From Serratia symbiotica (GTDB lineage Bacteria; Pseudomonadota; Gammaproteobacteria; Enterobacterales; Enterobacteriaceae), in contig JAMDYG010000001.1 of the NCBI GenBank assembly GCA_024160085.1, positions 558,001 to 622,000 on the forward strand: DNA of 64,000 nt, given 5' to 3'. The notes beneath the pieces are model-generated. The model worked only from the letters and a program-made list of their open reading frames with translations. It was not told the origin of the DNA and did not search any database. Within the stretch, counting starts at the first letter, position 1. Every line of letters starts with the position of its first letter. The translations under genes and the position numbers were made by a program. Positions 41,860-52,386 of this stretch are shown one piece after another.

Positions 41860-43308
41860 TTAGGGGCGATAAACTTTTACATTACTATAGCCCTGCTCAA
41901 GCAGGTATAGCGCTTGTAGGCGGCTCATCACACCGCGCTCGCAATACAGCAGGTAAGTCTTGCTCTGATCCAGGGTGCCGAATTGGCTGCCGAGCTTATA
42001 GAACGGTAAGGGTTTCACTTCAACTTGTGCCAATTGTAGCGGTTTGTCTTCCTGCTCATCGTTTGAACGGATATCGAGGATTACATCATCCGCGCCAAAG
42101 TTCACGACGGTTTCTACTTCGGCAACCTGCTCCTGCGCTTGCTCGGCGATGATGCGGATATCGACGTTTTTCGCTTCGCTCACCACCCGATCGAGAATAG
42201 AAAAGTCGAAGTGGCTTTCCTCTTCCTCGATTTTGACATTGATGGCCTTTACCGTAGGGCTTTTCGAAATCACGCCGCAATATTCAGGCATGGTTTTGGC
42301 GAAATCTTCGGTGCCTATCTCACGCGCTACTTTAATGATGTTCTCTTTGTCATGGGAAATCAGCGGACGCAAAATCAGCGTATCCGAGGCATTATCGATC
42401 AGACGCAGGTTGGTCAGTGTCTGGCTTGATACCTGACCCAGCACCTCACCGGTCACCAGCGCCTGCACTCCGTAACGTTCGGCAATATGTGAAGCAGCGC
42501 GCACCATCATGCGCTTCAACACCACACCCATCTGACCGTCGTTGACCTTCTCCAGTATTTCGCCCACCACTGGCTCAAAGTCGATGGCAACGAAACGCAC
42601 CTTGTGCGAGCTGGCGAAGCGGTTCCACAGGTAGTGAGCTACCTGCTTGACGCCGATCTCATGCGCCATGCCGCCTAGGTTGAAGAAACAGAAATGCACG
42701 CGGCAGCCACGACGCATCAACATATAGCTGGACACACCCGAATCAAAGCCGCCGGAGATCAGCGACAGCACATCATCCTGAGTGCCAACGGGATAACCAC
42801 CGATGCCCTCACTGCGCCCCTTGACCAACATCAGCTTGTTGTCTTCAATTTTCAGATTCACCGTCACCTGTGGGCAGGAGAGATTCACGCATGCACTTTC
42901 AATATGCTGGTTTAACCCACCGCCAACGTAGCGCTCTAGATCATGCGAGTTAAAATCCTGCTTACCTCGGCGTTTAACCCGCACACAGAAGGTTTTCCCT
43001 ACCAACTGCTCACGGTAAGCGGCCAGCGTCTGTTCAAAAATGTGGTGAACATCAGTATAAGTGCGATCTTCCACTGCTAGAATATGATGGATACCTGGAA
43101 TGCGTGTTAGTGCGTCGGCAATCAATGGCTGCTGTTTTTTATCTTTGGCACGAACTTCAATATGATCCCAGCGACGGACTACCGCCAGCGTTTCATCATA
43201 CTGCTTTAGGACATTGCGAATATTGGTCGAGAGGATCTTGATAAAGCGCAAACGCACGGATTGGCTCTTGATGGTAATTTCCGGAAATAATTTAATGATA
43301 AACTTCAT
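41860..43308 (-). CDS. thiI: tRNA sulfurtransferase ThiI
   Basis: 482 aa, same as E. coli. An N-terminal ferredoxin-like and THUMP domain is followed by the PP-loop [17 protein letters not shown] (about residue 185). The C-terminal rhodanese domain has its catalytic Cys in [20 protein letters not shown]. It makes 4-thiouridine at tRNA position 8 and supplies sulfur for the thiamine thiazole. It is convergent with yajL and divergent from xseB. Intact. Confidence 0.98.
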   Translation of the reverse strand: MKFIIKLFPEITIKSQSVRLRFIKILSTNIRNVLKQYDETLAVVRRWDHIEVRAKDKKQQPLIADALTRIPGIHHILAVEDRTYTDVHHIFEQTLAAYREQLVGKTFCVRVKRRGKQDFNSHDLERYVGGGLNQHIESACVNLSCPQVTVNLKIEDNKLMLVKGRSEGIGGYPVGTQDDVLSLISGGFDSGVSSYMLMRRGCRVHFCFFNLGGMAHEIGVKQVAHYLWNRFASSHKVRFVAIDFEPVVGEILEKVNDGQMGVVLKRMMVRAASHIAERYGVQALVTGEVLGQVSSQTLTNLRLIDNASDTLILRPLISHDKENIIKVAREIGTEDFAKTMPEYCGVISKSPTVKAINVKIEEEESHFDFSILDRVVSEAKNVDIRIIAEQAQEQVAEVETVVNFGADDVILDIRSNDEQEDKPLQLAQVEVKPLPFYKLGSQFGTLDQSKTYLLYCERGVMSRLQALYLLEQGYSNVKVYRP

Positions 43309-43468
43309 GGCGATCTTTGTTGTCAGATAAGAATTCCGGCACGGAGTATATCACCCCATCACCAGACTCAGCGCAGAATTCTATACATATGCACCGTGAT
43401 TTGCTAATCAAGATCCGCTAGGATAGTATCTGAGACCTTAGTTCACATGATGATGTAAAAAGAAGATT

Positions 43469-43731
43469 ATGCAAAAAAATAATTCAAAATCAAGCTATAA
43501 AAATAAAAGCACCCATTTTGAAAGCTCCCTTAACGAGTTGAAAACATCGTGACACGTCTGGAATCCGGTGAATTGCCGCTGGAAGACGCACTAATTGAAT
43601 TTGAACGTGGCGTACAGTTAGCACGTCAGGGCCAGCAAAAGCTGCAACAGGCAGAACAACGTGTACAAATGCTACTTAACGAAAGCGCCGAAGATGCACC
43701 GCTAGTACCTTTCACCCCGGATACCGAGTAA
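43469..43731 (+). pseudogene. xseB: exonuclease VII small subunit XseB, one-base frameshift
   Basis: The ATG at 43469 reads MQKNNSKSSYKNKSTHFESS then LNELKTS and stops. The family has LxELExIVTRLE at this point, so one G is missing near 43541 (GAGTTGAAAAC instead of GAGTTGGAAAAC). From 43549 the frame is perfect ([39 protein letters not shown]) to 43731. A GTG at 43549 could start a 60-residue product lacking about 27 N-terminal residues. It lies 5 bp before ispA, so loss could also affect coupling. Confidence 0.85.
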
Positions 43732-43736
43732 CACCT

Positions 43737-44657
43737 ATGCCTGAGATCGGCAAATCCGCTGCCTTTGCCGATCAGTTGCTGGCTTTCCGCCAGCGCGCTG
43801 ATCGCATGCTGCTGGATTTCATCGCACTTTTACCATTCAACGATGGCGATTTAGTAGCGTCAATGCGTCACGGCGCTCTGCTGGGTGGCAAACGCCTGCG
43901 TCCATTCTTGGTTTACACCACCGGGCAAATGTTTGGCATTGCACAGAATAACCTGGATGCACCAGCCGCCGCAGTCGAGTGCATTCATGCCTATTCGCTG
44001 ATCCATGACGATCTGCCAGCGATGGACAACGACGATCTACGCCGTGGTCAGCCGACCTGCCATATCAAATTTGGCGAAGCTAACGCTATTCTGGCTGGGG
44101 ATGCACTGCAAAGTCTGGCATTTTCCATTTTGGCCGACGCCGAGATGCCCGACGTAGCGTTGCGTGATCGATTAGCGATGGTCTCTGAGCTGGCGGCTGC
44201 CAGCGGCGTAGCCGGCATGTGCGGTGGCCAGTCGATGGATCTAGACGCCGATGGCAAGCAAATCGGCTTGGCAGCGCTGGAGCAGATCCACCGTCACAAA
44301 ACCGGTGCCCTGATCCGTGCAGCAATTCGTCTTGGCACTCTGGCCGCCGGTAATTCTGGTCGGGCGGCCCTGCCACTGCTTGACCGTTACGCCGCTGCCA
44401 TCGGCCTGGCATTTCAAGTGCAAGACGACATTTTAGATGTTATCGGTGAAACCGAAAAAATCGGCAAACGTCAAGGAGCGGATCAGCAACACCGCAAAAG
44501 TACCTATCCCGCCTTGTTGGGGCTTGACTACGCAAAGGTTAAGGCGCGGGAACTCTATCAGGAAGCATTAGCTGCATTAAATGCTTTGGCAGCGCAATCT
44601 TATGACATAGCGCCATTGCGAGCACTAGCTAGTTTTATTATTAAACGCGACAATTAA
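43737..44657 (+). CDS. ispA: farnesyl diphosphate synthase
   Basis: 306 aa (E. coli 299). It condenses IPP with DMAPP and GPP to farnesyl diphosphate. The first Asp-rich motif IHDDLPAMDNDDLRRG and the second, FQVQDDILDVIGETE, are intact, as is GGKRLRPFLVY near the start. It follows xseB by 5 bp and precedes dxs, all isoprenoid-linked as in E. coli. Its product also feeds heme O synthesis by CyoE in this window. Confidence 0.98.
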   Translation: MPEIGKSAAFADQLLAFRQRADRMLLDFIALLPFNDGDLVASMRHGALLGGKRLRPFLVYTTGQMFGIAQNNLDAPAAAVECIHAYSLIHDDLPAMDNDDLRRGQPTCHIKFGEANAILAGDALQSLAFSILADAEMPDVALRDRLAMVSELAAASGVAGMCGGQSMDLDADGKQIGLAALEQIHRHKTGALIRAAIRLGTLAAGNSGRAALPLLDRYAAAIGLAFQVQDDILDVIGETEKIGKRQGADQQHRKSTYPALLGLDYAKVKARELYQEALAALNALAAQSYDIAPLRALASFIIKRDN

Positions 44658-44667
44658 CCTGTGACAT

Positions 44668-44856
44668 TATACCCAATAGATTTCAATCTGCGGCTAGGTG
44701 GTGACTAAACGATAACCTAGTTACTGAGGTGACAAATCTACCGCGAACAGATTTGAGTACTGCTAGCAGCGCCCCCGTAAGAGGCATGGCCCATAGATAG
44801 GCCAGGTAATCGAAGGTGGCCAACGCCGCTACAACTTGAAAGATGAAGGGTAAACT
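44668..44856. repeat. MITE-like repeat between ispA and dxs
   Basis: Its left end TATACCCAATAGATTTCAA and right end TTGAAAGATGAAGGGTA are imperfect inverted repeats, like the family at 18908, 49393 and 54607 but more diverged. It spreads ispA and dxs about 218 bp apart, against about two dozen bp in E. coli. Confidence 0.55.
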
Positions 44857-44875
44857 CCTCTGATATGAGTATCGA

Positions 44876-46741
44876 ATGAGTATTGATATAGCCAAATACC
44901 CAACCTTAGCACTAGCGGAGAATCCCCATAAACTCCGTTTGCTACCCAAAGAGAGCTTGCCGAAGCTGTGTGATGAACTGCGGCAATACTTGCTAGACAG
45001 CGTCAGCCGCTCCAGCGGCCACTTCGCCTCCGGGCTAGGTACCGTCGAACTGACGGTGGCGTTACACTATGTCTACCATACGCCGTTCGATCGCCTGGTG
45101 TGGGATGTTGGCCACCAAGCCTACCCACACAAAATTTTAACTGGTCGCCGTGACCGCATCGCCACTATCCGTCAAAAAGGCGGCCTGCATCCCTTCCCTT
45201 GGCGTGCCGAAAGCGAATACGATGTGTTGTCGGTCGGCCATTCGTCAACCTCGATCAGCGCTGGCCTCGGCATGGCGGTGGCAGCACAGCGTGAGGGGCT
45301 AGGCCGCCGCACCCTGTGCGTCATCGGTGATGGTGCTATTACCGCTGGCATGGCGTTTGAAGCGATGAACCACGCCGGAGACATCAACCCGGATATACTG
45401 GTAGTGTTAAATGATAACGAGATGTCGATCTCGGAAAATGTCGGAGCGATGAATAACTATCTGGCGCAGTTGCTCTCCGGCAAGCTATACACCACGTTAC
45501 GCGAGGGGGGTAAAAAAGTGCTGTCCGGCCTACCGCCAATTAAAGAACTGATGAAACGCACCGAAGAACACCTGAAAGGTATGGTGGTTCCCGGTACATT
45601 GTTCGAAGAACTAGGCTTCAATTATATCGGCCCGGTTGACGGCCACAATGTCCATAACCTGGTCGCCACGTTGAAAAACATGCGTGACCTGAAAGGCCCG
45701 CAGCTACTGCACATCATGACGAAGAAAGGCCGGGGCTATGCACCAGCGGAAAGAGACCCGATCAGCTTCCACTCGGTGCCAAAGTTCGATCCAGCCAGTG
45801 GCAAGCTGCCAACGATCGTCGGCAGCTTGCCGAGCTATTCAAAAATTTTTGGTGACTGGTTGTGTGAAACAGCCGCCAAAGATAGCGCGCTGATGGCCAT
45901 TACGCCAGCGATGCGTGAGGGTTCCGGCATGGTGCAATTCTCGCGTGACTACCCACAACAATATTTTGACGTAGCAATCGCCGAGCAGCACGCGGTAACC
46001 TTCGCCGCTGGGCTGGCGATCGGCGGCTACAAGCCAGTAGTGGCGATCTATTCCACCTTCTTACAACGCGCCTACGATCAACTGATCCACGATGTGGCAA
46101 TCCAACAACTCCCGGTGATGTTCGCCATTGATCGCGGTGGTATCGTTGGCGCTGACGGCCAGACCCATCAGGGCGCTTTCGATTTGTCGTTCCTACGTTG
46201 TATCCCGACCATGGTAATCATGACGCCGAGTGATGAGAACGAGTGCCGCCAGATGTTATACACCGGCTATCACTACAACGATGGCCCAAGCGCAGTGCGC
46301 TACCCACGCGGCACCGGCACTGGCGCAATGCTGGAGCCACTCAACATGCTGCCGATCGGTAAAGGCAGAGTATGCCGCGCCGGTAAGAACATCGCTATCC
46401 TTAATTTCGGTACCTTGCTGCCGGAAGCCTCTCAGGCGGCAGAAGTGCTCGACACCACGCTGGTGGACATGCGCTTTGTCAAACCGCTGGACGAACAGTT
46501 AGTGCTAGAAATGGCCGCCAGCCACGAGGTGCTGGTGACGCTGGAAGAAAACGCCGTCATCGGTGGCGCTGGCAGCGGCATCAATGAGTTACTGATGGCC
46601 CGCTGCCTACCGGTTGCAGTGCTAAATATCGGTCTACCAGACATCTTCGTGCCACAAGGTAGCCAGGAAGAAGTGCGCGCCGACCTGGCGTTGGATGCCA
46701 CTGGCATCCAACGCCAGGTAGAAAGCTGGTTGGCACAATAA
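44876..46741 (+). CDS. dxs: 1-deoxy-D-xylulose-5-phosphate synthase
   Basis: 621 aa (E. coli 620), the thiamine-diphosphate enzyme that starts the MEP isoprenoid pathway. The TPP/Mg site reads [20 protein letters not shown] to NDNEMSIS, and the active-site His lies in [13 protein letters not shown]. The pyrimidine domain has [20 protein letters not shown] with the conserved Glu. The transketolase C-terminal domain is complete. The start [20 protein letters not shown] fits the family. Intact. Confidence 0.98.
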   Translation: MSIDIAKYPTLALAENPHKLRLLPKESLPKLCDELRQYLLDSVSRSSGHFASGLGTVELTVALHYVYHTPFDRLVWDVGHQAYPHKILTGRRDRIATIRQKGGLHPFPWRAESEYDVLSVGHSSTSISAGLGMAVAAQREGLGRRTLCVIGDGAITAGMAFEAMNHAGDINPDILVVLNDNEMSISENVGAMNNYLAQLLSGKLYTTLREGGKKVLSGLPPIKELMKRTEEHLKGMVVPGTLFEELGFNYIGPVDGHNVHNLVATLKNMRDLKGPQLLHIMTKKGRGYAPAERDPISFHSVPKFDPASGKLPTIVGSLPSYSKIFGDWLCETAAKDSALMAITPAMREGSGMVQFSRDYPQQYFDVAIAEQHAVTFAAGLAIGGYKPVVAIYSTFLQRAYDQLIHDVAIQQLPVMFAIDRGGIVGADGQTHQGAFDLSFLRCIPTMVIMTPSDENECRQMLYTGYHYNDGPSAVRYPRGTGTGAMLEPLNMLPIGKGRVCRAGKNIAILNFGTLLPEASQAAEVLDTTLVDMRFVKPLDEQLVLEMAASHEVLVTLEENAVIGGAGSGINELLMARCLPVAVLNIGLPDIFVPQGSQEEVRADLALDATGIQRQVESWLAQ

Positions 46742-46747
46742 CGCTTT

Positions 46748-46780
46748 ATTGCCCTTTTGCTGGGGCATATTTGTTTTTGG
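46748..46780 (+). terminator. dxs terminator
   Basis: TGCCC-TTTTGCTG-GGGCA followed by TATTTGTTTTTGG, about 10 nt after the dxs stop. The stem is short (5 bp). Confidence 0.6.
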
Positions 46781-46892
46781 CGAAAATATGCCTATGAAAA
46801 CGTCATTTGGAATATTTCCCGTGACGCCTAATGAAAACAGTTTGGAGGCCATTATCTACCATAAATCAACGTGATCATGACGTTCACATTGG

Positions 46893-47369
46893 CTAGTAGT
46901 GGCCTATCAGACAGATAATACCGGCTGATAACACCCCGGCTACGATGTCATCGATCATGATGCTCATTCCGCCCCGTAGATTACGATCAAACCAGCATAT
47001 CGGCCAGGGTTTCCCTATATCTAGAATGCGGAAAATCACCAAACCGGCGATCACCCACTGCCAATTATTAACTGGCAGCGCCATCAGCGTGATCCACATA
47101 CCGACAAACTCATCCCAAACAATGCTGCCATGATCGTGTGCCCGCATGTCTTTGGAGGTCTGATGACAGAGATAAACACCAATGCAGATGCTGAACATCA
47201 GCAGTATCAAATACAGTTGCCATGATAGCTGGATCAGCAGTAGCCAGAACAGGATAGCCGCTAGCGACCCTATGGTACCCGGCATCACCGATGACAAACC
47301 GCTGCCAAAGCCGGTAGCCAGCAGATGCCACGGATTACTCATCTGCAGGCGACGTTTGGCTTCATCCAT
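46893..47369 (-). CDS. pgpA: phosphatidylglycerophosphatase A
   Basis: 158 aa (E. coli 172) with the start [20 protein letters not shown] at 47369, overlapping the thiL stop by 8 bp. A longer upstream frame inside thiL is not used. It dephosphorylates phosphatidylglycerophosphate at the inner membrane. The motifs [20 protein letters not shown] and [19 protein letters not shown] are conserved. The C-terminus is about 8 residues shorter than in E. coli (ends CLIGHY), probably tolerated. Confidence 0.94.
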   Translation of the reverse strand: MDEAKRRLQMSNPWHLLATGFGSGLSSVMPGTIGSLAAILFWLLLIQLSWQLYLILLMFSICIGVYLCHQTSKDMRAHDHGSIVWDEFVGMWITLMALPVNNWQWVIAGLVIFRILDIGKPWPICWFDRNLRGGMSIMIDDIVAGVLSAGIICLIGHY

Positions 47370-48372
47370 AAATCCCACCCTGCCCAGGGCTGAAATGGTC
47401 ATAACCTTTCCACGCCAGTTCCACCACCTGATCATGGCGATAGAATTTAATACCTTCTGACAGCGGGCAAATCTGACCAATGCAGGTCTGACCAATGCAG
47501 GTGTATTCCGCGCCGAGGTGGCTCAATGCCACTTCCAGAGCGCTACGGTTGATCTCCGGCACAGTGAAACACAGTTCGTAATCCTCGCCACCTGTCAGCC
47601 CCCAGTACAATGCCTGTTCGGCATCCGCATGACAACTAAGCATCTGAGACAGCGGTAATTCATCCAAATCGATACGCGCACCACATTGGCTAGCCTTCAG
47701 CACATGCCTCAGATCAGCGATCAAACCATCGGAGATGTCGATAGCCGAACTGGCCAGATCGCGTAGCACCTGGCCATGTAATACCCGAGGCTGCGGCCAC
47801 AGGTGACGGCCAATCAAGTAATCACGGGCTTGTGCATCCGTAACTTGTAGGTGCCCCTGAATAATCGCTAAACCGGCGGCGCTATCGCCCAACGTGCCGG
47901 TAACGTAGATCCAGTCGCCAATACGCGCGCCGCTGCGGGTCAGCGCTCGCCCAGCCGGGATCAGCCCCTGGATAGTCAGCGTCATGCTCAGCGGGCCACG
48001 CGTGGTATCACCGCCAATCAACTGCATACCGTAGTAATCAAGCTGTTCGAATAGGCTGTCGCTAAATGCATTAAGCCACGCTTCATCCACTTTAGGTAGC
48101 GTGAGTGCCAGTGAAAGCCAGGCTGGATCGGCCCCCATCGCTGCTAGATCGCTTAGGTTAACCGCTAGCGCCTTGCGGCCGAGATCGGCCGGAGCGATAT
48201 CCGGTAGAAAATGAATGCCAGCAACCAGAGTGTCAGTACTGACGGCCAAAAGCTGTTTTTCTGCCACTGTAAGAAGTGCGCAGTCATCTCCAATGCCCAA
48301 CTGTACGTCCCAGCGTAAGTGTTCAATCCGGTTAAAATAGCGAGCAATAAGGTCAAATTCGCTGCATGCCAT
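47362..48372 (-). CDS. thiL: thiamine-monophosphate kinase
   Basis: 336 aa (E. coli 325). It phosphorylates thiamine monophosphate to the active diphosphate. The motifs [11 protein letters not shown] near the start, [32 protein letters not shown] and GGEDYELCF are all present. Near residue 295 the protein reads [13 protein letters not shown] because 15 bp are tandemly duplicated in frame (47473-47502), adding five residues. It overlaps pgpA and follows nusB, as in E. coli. Confidence 0.97.
   Translation of the reverse strand: MACSEFDLIARYFNRIEHLRWDVQLGIGDDCALLTVAEKQLLAVSTDTLVAGIHFLPDIAPADLGRKALAVNLSDLAAMGADPAWLSLALTLPKVDEAWLNAFSDSLFEQLDYYGMQLIGGDTTRGPLSMTLTIQGLIPAGRALTRSGARIGDWIYVTGTLGDSAAGLAIIQGHLQVTDAQARDYLIGRHLWPQPRVLHGQVLRDLASSAIDISDGLIADLRHVLKASQCGARIDLDELPLSQMLSCHADAEQALYWGLTGGEDYELCFTVPEINRSALEVALSHLGAEYTCIGQTCIGQICPLSEGIKFYRHDQVVELAWKGYDHFSPGQGGIYG
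47473..47502. repeat. 15-bp tandem duplication inside thiL
   Basis: CTGACCAATGCAGGT occurs twice, back to back. It keeps the frame and duplicates five residues in a surface-loop region near the C-terminus of ThiL. Confidence 0.95.
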
Positions 48373-48423
48373 GGTCGATATTCCAGTAACAGCAGTTAAG
48401 GCCGGGAATGCCGCCCCTAACTT

Positions 48424-48840
48424 TTATTTTTTCTTGCGAATAATGGGTACCGCTTTATCCAGCACGCCATTCACAAACTTGTGGCTATCTTCAGCGCCGA
48501 AGGTTTTCGCCAATTCGATCGCTTCATTGATGGCCACTTTGTAAGGAACGTCCTCACGCATTTTCAGCTCAAATAACGCAATACGCAAAACTGCACGCTC
48601 CACCTGGCCTAGTTCGTCAAGCTGGCGCGATAAGTAGGGAACCATCAGTGTATCCAGCATACCTGCATTCACTGCTACGCCGGAAAACAACTCGCGAAAA
48701 TAGGCGATGTCAACACCGTTGATATCCTGCTCCGTCAAGAACTCGTGTTCAACATCGGCGATGTCATTTTTAGACAACTGCCAAGAGTAAAGCGCTTGAA
48801 CAGCGCACTCACGAGCACGACGACGAGTAGCAGGTTTCAC
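48424..48840 (-). CDS. nusB: transcription antitermination factor NusB
   Basis: 138 aa (E. coli 139), all-helical. With NusE (S10) it binds boxA of rRNA leaders. It starts [20 protein letters not shown] and includes [20 protein letters not shown] and [20 protein letters not shown]. It lies between ribE and thiL on the same strand with a 20-bp gap from ribE. Intact. Confidence 0.98.
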   Translation of the reverse strand: MKPATRRRARECAVQALYSWQLSKNDIADVEHEFLTEQDINGVDIAYFRELFSGVAVNAGMLDTLMVPYLSRQLDELGQVERAVLRIALFELKMREDVPYKVAINEAIELAKTFGAEDSHKFVNGVLDKAVPIIRKKK

Positions 48841-48860
48841 GAAATTCCCCTTAATTAAAT

Positions 48861-49331
48861 TCAGGCTTTAATAGCTTTGATAACATTAATCATTTCAAGT
48901 GCAGTCAGCGCAGCTTCAGCACCTTTGTTGCCTGCTTTGGTGCCAGCACGTTCGATAGCCTGTTCAATGCTTTCAGTGGTCAGCACGCCAAAGGCAACCG
49001 GGACTTCAGTGTTCAAAGCAACATTCCCGATGCCGGAGATAGCTTCACCAGCCACATATTCAAAGTGCGCAGTCCCCCCACGGATAATGGTACCCAATGC
49101 GATAACTGCGTCATATTTGCCCATGTTGGCTAGCACGCGCACAGCTAACGGCAACTCGTAAGCCCCTGGAACCCAGACCACGGTGATGTTGTCGTCAGCA
49201 ACCTGACCGATGCGCTTTAGTGCGTCGCTGGCACCTTGCAGCAGGCTGCCGTTGATGAAATTGTTAAAACGTGCAATTGCGATCGCTACACGGGCATCTG
49301 GAGTCGTAATAACACCTTCGATAATTTTCAT
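48861..49331 (-). CDS. ribE: 6,7-dimethyl-8-ribityllumazine synthase
   Basis: 156 aa, same as E. coli RibE (RibH). It makes the lumazine precursor of riboflavin and assembles as a 60-mer shell. Motifs: [40 protein letters not shown] and [20 protein letters not shown] with the catalytic His. No FMN riboswitch is seen upstream. Instead a MITE-like repeat lies between it and ribD. Intact. Confidence 0.98.
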   Translation of the reverse strand: MKIIEGVITTPDARVAIAIARFNNFINGSLLQGASDALKRIGQVADDNITVVWVPGAYELPLAVRVLANMGKYDAVIALGTIIRGGTAHFEYVAGEAISGIGNVALNTEVPVAFGVLTTESIEQAIERAGTKAGNKGAEAALTALEMINVIKAIKA

Positions 49332-49392
49332 AGGCTTTCCTTAAAAAAGGGTTTAGTACCCCATAAGGGGGGACGGATTCTATCATATCCTT

Positions 49393-49567
49393 TATACCCG
49401 TCATACTTGAAGCTGCATCTATACCCGTAATACTTCAAGTTGCATCGGCTCTTGTGCGCTGTCCTGGTCTAGATTGGCTGTAATAATGTATGCCTACAGG
49501 GATAGGCACTAACTCATTGGATAAACGCCCTTGCCACATTGATGCCACGCCAATGATTTGGGATATA
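49393..49567. repeat. MITE-like repeat between ribD and ribE
   Basis: Starts with two tandem left ends (TATACCCGTCATACTTGAAG and TATACCCGTAATACTTCAAG) and ends ATGATTTGGGATATA, a worn copy of AATTATTTAGGGTATA. The inner part GCGCTGTCCTGG...GGCTG and ATGTATGCCTACAGGGATAG matches the centre of the copy at 54607. Confidence 0.75.
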
Positions 49568-49604
49568 TCTTGCCTGCACAGGCAGTTTCGCCCCCCACCG
49601 CACA

Positions 49605-50720
49605 TTATATTCCGTACTTAGCCCTGAGGCGCAGACGTAGATCAGGCCCGACTTGCCGTACCTCGCTGAAAACAAACTCAGGCGCATCAGCCAGTTGCTC
49701 AAGCCCCGGCAGATGACACAGACCCCGGCCATCATCACCCAATAGTTTTGGGGCGAGGTACAGAAATAGCTCATCTACTAGCCTGGCCTGTAGCAGCCCA
49801 CCGGACAATTGAGCGCCTGCTTCGACCCAGATTGAGTTCACTTGGCGCTTCGCCAGATGCATCATCATCACCACCAGATCGACGCCGCCACCGTGCGCTG
49901 GAAAGATTAACTGTTCAACGTCCTGTGGCCAAGCCTGTTTATCTGGCTGTAGGCGTGCCAGCCAGGTAGCGCCCGGCTGTTGCACTACCCGATGCTGCGG
50001 CGTCACGCGGTTCTTGCTGTCAAGGATAATACGCCATGGCTGGCGCAGGTTTTCCCGCGGATATAGGCTTTGTGTTTCGGCATCCAGCTCATCCCAACGC
50101 ACCGTCAGTGCAGGATCGTCTGCCAATACGGTGGCGCTGGTACTGAGGATCGCCGCGCTTTGCGCACGTAGACGCTGTACGTCTTGGCGAGCCTGGGAGG
50201 AGGTGATCCATTGGCTTTCACCGGAGGCCATCGCCGTGCGGCCATCCAGCGATACCGCAAGCTTAAGTTGCACATAAGGGAATCCGGTGCGCATACGTTT
50301 CAGGAATCCCGGATTCACTGCTTCGGCTTCCGCTAGCATCAATCCGTGACACACCTCGATGCCAGCCTGCTGCAATTGGTACAACCCACGCCCTGCCACT
50401 TGTGGATTGGGATCCTGCATCGCGGTGACCACCCGGCTGACGCCAGATGCAACTAACGCATCGGCGCACGGCGGCGTGCGGCCATGATGGCTGCACGGTT
50501 CAAGCGTGACATAGGCGGTGGCACCACGCGCCTTTTCTCCCGCCATGCACAGTGCATGCACTTCTGCGTGGGGTTCACCAGCGCGTAGATGATACCCTTC
50601 ACCCACGATTTCGTCATCGCGCACAATAACACAGCCAACATTGGGATTAGGGGCAGTGGTAAAACGCCCCAGCCGCGCCAGTTTAAAAGCACGCGCCATG
50701 TAAAATACATCACTTTGCAT
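49605..50720 (-). CDS. ribD: bifunctional riboflavin deaminase/reductase RibD
   Basis: 371 aa (E. coli 367). The N-terminal deaminase has zinc ligands in GEPHAEVHAL and LEPCSHHGRTPPCADALV. The C-terminal reductase has VQLKLAVSLDGRTAMASGES and [20 protein letters not shown]. It performs the second and third steps of riboflavin synthesis. It follows nrdR by 12 bp on the same strand. Intact. Confidence 0.98.
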   Translation of the reverse strand: MQSDVFYMARAFKLARLGRFTTAPNPNVGCVIVRDDEIVGEGYHLRAGEPHAEVHALCMAGEKARGATAYVTLEPCSHHGRTPPCADALVASGVSRVVTAMQDPNPQVAGRGLYQLQQAGIEVCHGLMLAEAEAVNPGFLKRMRTGFPYVQLKLAVSLDGRTAMASGESQWITSSQARQDVQRLRAQSAAILSTSATVLADDPALTVRWDELDAETQSLYPRENLRQPWRIILDSKNRVTPQHRVVQQPGATWLARLQPDKQAWPQDVEQLIFPAHGGGVDLVVMMMHLAKRQVNSIWVEAGAQLSGGLLQARLVDELFLYLAPKLLGDDGRGLCHLPGLEQLADAPEFVFSEVRQVGPDLRLRLRAKYGI

Positions 50721-50732
50721 CCCCCTGCTCCT

Positions 50733-51182
50733 TCAATCCTGTAGGCGGGCGATCTCTTCGCCGAATTCGCGGATATCTTCAAAACTGTGGTATACCGATG
50801 CAAAGCGGATATAAGCTACCTTATCCAATTTTTTCAGCGCCTCCATCACCAGATTACCGACCAGTTTGGTCGGCACTTCTCGTTCCCCCATAGCGCGTAG
50901 CTGTGATTTGATACGATTGATGGCATTTTCCACATCATCCGCACTAACCGGGCGTTTTTCCAGCGCCTTCAGCATGCCGAGACGCAGTTTGTTTTCATCG
51001 AATGGCTCGCGCACCTCACTGCTTTTAATCACCCGTTGCATCACCAGCTCAGCCACCTCAAAGGTAGTAAAGCGTTCGCTACACATCAGACACTGACGGC
51101 GTCGGCGTACCTGCGAACCATCACCTACCAGGCGGGAATCAATGACTTTGGTATCAACGGCGGCACAGAAAGGGCAATGCAT
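50733..51182 (-). CDS. nrdR: transcriptional repressor NrdR
   Basis: 149 aa, full length. The N-terminal zinc ribbon [18 protein letters not shown] and [17 protein letters not shown] is followed by an ATP-cone domain (KNKLR-like [17 protein letters not shown]). It represses ribonucleotide reductase operons according to dATP/ATP. First gene of the nrdR-ribD-(repeat)-ribE-nusB-thiL-pgpA run. Intact. Confidence 0.97.
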   Translation of the reverse strand: MHCPFCAAVDTKVIDSRLVGDGSQVRRRRQCLMCSERFTTFEVAELVMQRVIKSSEVREPFDENKLRLGMLKALEKRPVSADDVENAINRIKSQLRAMGEREVPTKLVGNLVMEALKKLDKVAYIRFASVYHSFEDIREFGEEIARLQD

Positions 51183-51452
51183 AACACGTCCTGATAAACG
51201 ATTTTATAGTTAGGCAGTTTAACGCGATAGTGCGGCCACAACAAAGGTCATCGGACATTTGTTGTGATCGGCCGGGTTTCGCAATGTATCCTTCAGCAAT
51301 ATGCTTATTGTCACTACTGCTCACAAGCAGCCCGTCCGTTAGCCGGGCAAAAAAAGAGTGCCAATCGGTGCCCCTTAAATTATTTAGCTGAACACCACCT
51401 GGTTTACGGCAGGATCGCCGGCTGATCGATCCGCGCCCCCTTTTTCCACTTT
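51183..51452. other. intergenic region between secF and nrdR
   Basis: Contains the former C-terminal codons of secF just left of 51453 (see secF). Near 51328-51346 there is a GCCCG...CGGGC hairpin followed by A7 on the plus strand. That arrangement is not a terminator for the leftward secF transcript. The nrdR promoter must lie near 51190-51250. Confidence 0.4.
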
Positions 51453-52376
51453 TTATTGCAGCATGTGCTCGCGCTTCATACCCAGCTTTAATGCCAGCGC
51501 CGAGGCAACATAGATGGAAGAGAGGGTACCAATCGACACGCCGATCAGCATCGCCAGCGAGAAGCCATGCAGCATCGCACCACCGAAAATGTACAGCATC
51601 AGAACCACCAACAACGTAGTGCCAGAGGTCATCAGCGTGCGGCTCAACGTTTGAGTCAAGGATACATTCATGATCTCATAAGGCGTGCCACGGCGGATCT
51701 TACGGAAGTTCTCACGAATACGATCAGAAACCACAATGCTATCGTTCAACGAGTAACCAATAACTGACACCAGGGATGCGATGATAGTGAGGTCAATCTC
51801 GATGTGGAACAGCGATAGTATGCCCATGGTGATGACCACATCGTGCGCCAAGGCAATAACCGCCCCTAACGCCAGACGCCATTCAAAGCGGAAACTGACG
51901 TAGATCAGAATACAAATCAACGCCACTAGCAACGCCATACCACCGTTTTGCGCCAACTCGCTGCCCACGCTTGGTCCAACAAACTCGATACGCTTCGCGA
52001 TGACGTGGTTATCCACCGAATCATTGATCACGTTGATCACCTTATTACCCGGTTCCTGGCTTGCAGTACCGGTCGTCGGGGGAATACGCACCATCACGTC
52101 GCGGCTGCTGCCAAAATTTTGGATAATCGGGTCTTGGAACCCAGATTTTTCCAGCCTATCGCGTATCAGGTCAAGGTTAGCCGGTTTTTCCAGGTTAATT
52201 TCAATTACCGTACCGCCAGTAAAATTTAACCCCCAGTTAAATCCACGCACCGACATGGTGGCAATTGATGCGACCAGCAGCAACAATGAGATGCCAAAGG
52301 CCACGTAATCCCAGCGCATAAAGTAGTAGACTTTACGGCCATAGTTGAGTTGCTCAACAGTATAATCCTGTGCCAC
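51453..52376 (-). CDS. secF: protein translocase subunit SecF
   Basis: 307 aa starting at GTG (52376, after GAGGAG), reading [20 protein letters not shown]. An upstream in-frame extension is not SecF. SecF and SecD use proton force to help SecYEG export proteins. Six helices, with [20 protein letters not shown] and [20 protein letters not shown]. It ends MKREHMLQ followed by TAA. The next in-frame codons still read KVEKGGAD, as in the E. coli tail (QKVEKEGAD), so CAA became TAA and trimmed about 15-20 C-terminal residues. Likely still functional. Confidence 0.95.
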   Translation of the reverse strand: MAQDYTVEQLNYGRKVYYFMRWDYVAFGISLLLLVASIATMSVRGFNWGLNFTGGTVIEINLEKPANLDLIRDRLEKSGFQDPIIQNFGSSRDVMVRIPPTTGTASQEPGNKVINVINDSVDNHVIAKRIEFVGPSVGSELAQNGGMALLVALICILIYVSFRFEWRLALGAVIALAHDVVITMGILSLFHIEIDLTIIASLVSVIGYSLNDSIVVSDRIRENFRKIRRGTPYEIMNVSLTQTLSRTLMTSGTTLLVVLMLYIFGGAMLHGFSLAMLIGVSIGTLSSIYVASALALKLGMKREHMLQ

Positions 52377-52386
52377 AACGCACTCC

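Noticed and set aside
49332-49400. FMN riboswitch upstream of ribE
   Set aside because: The gap holds only a short leader and a repeat copy, with none of the conserved RFN helices. In enterobacteria the switch controls ribB.
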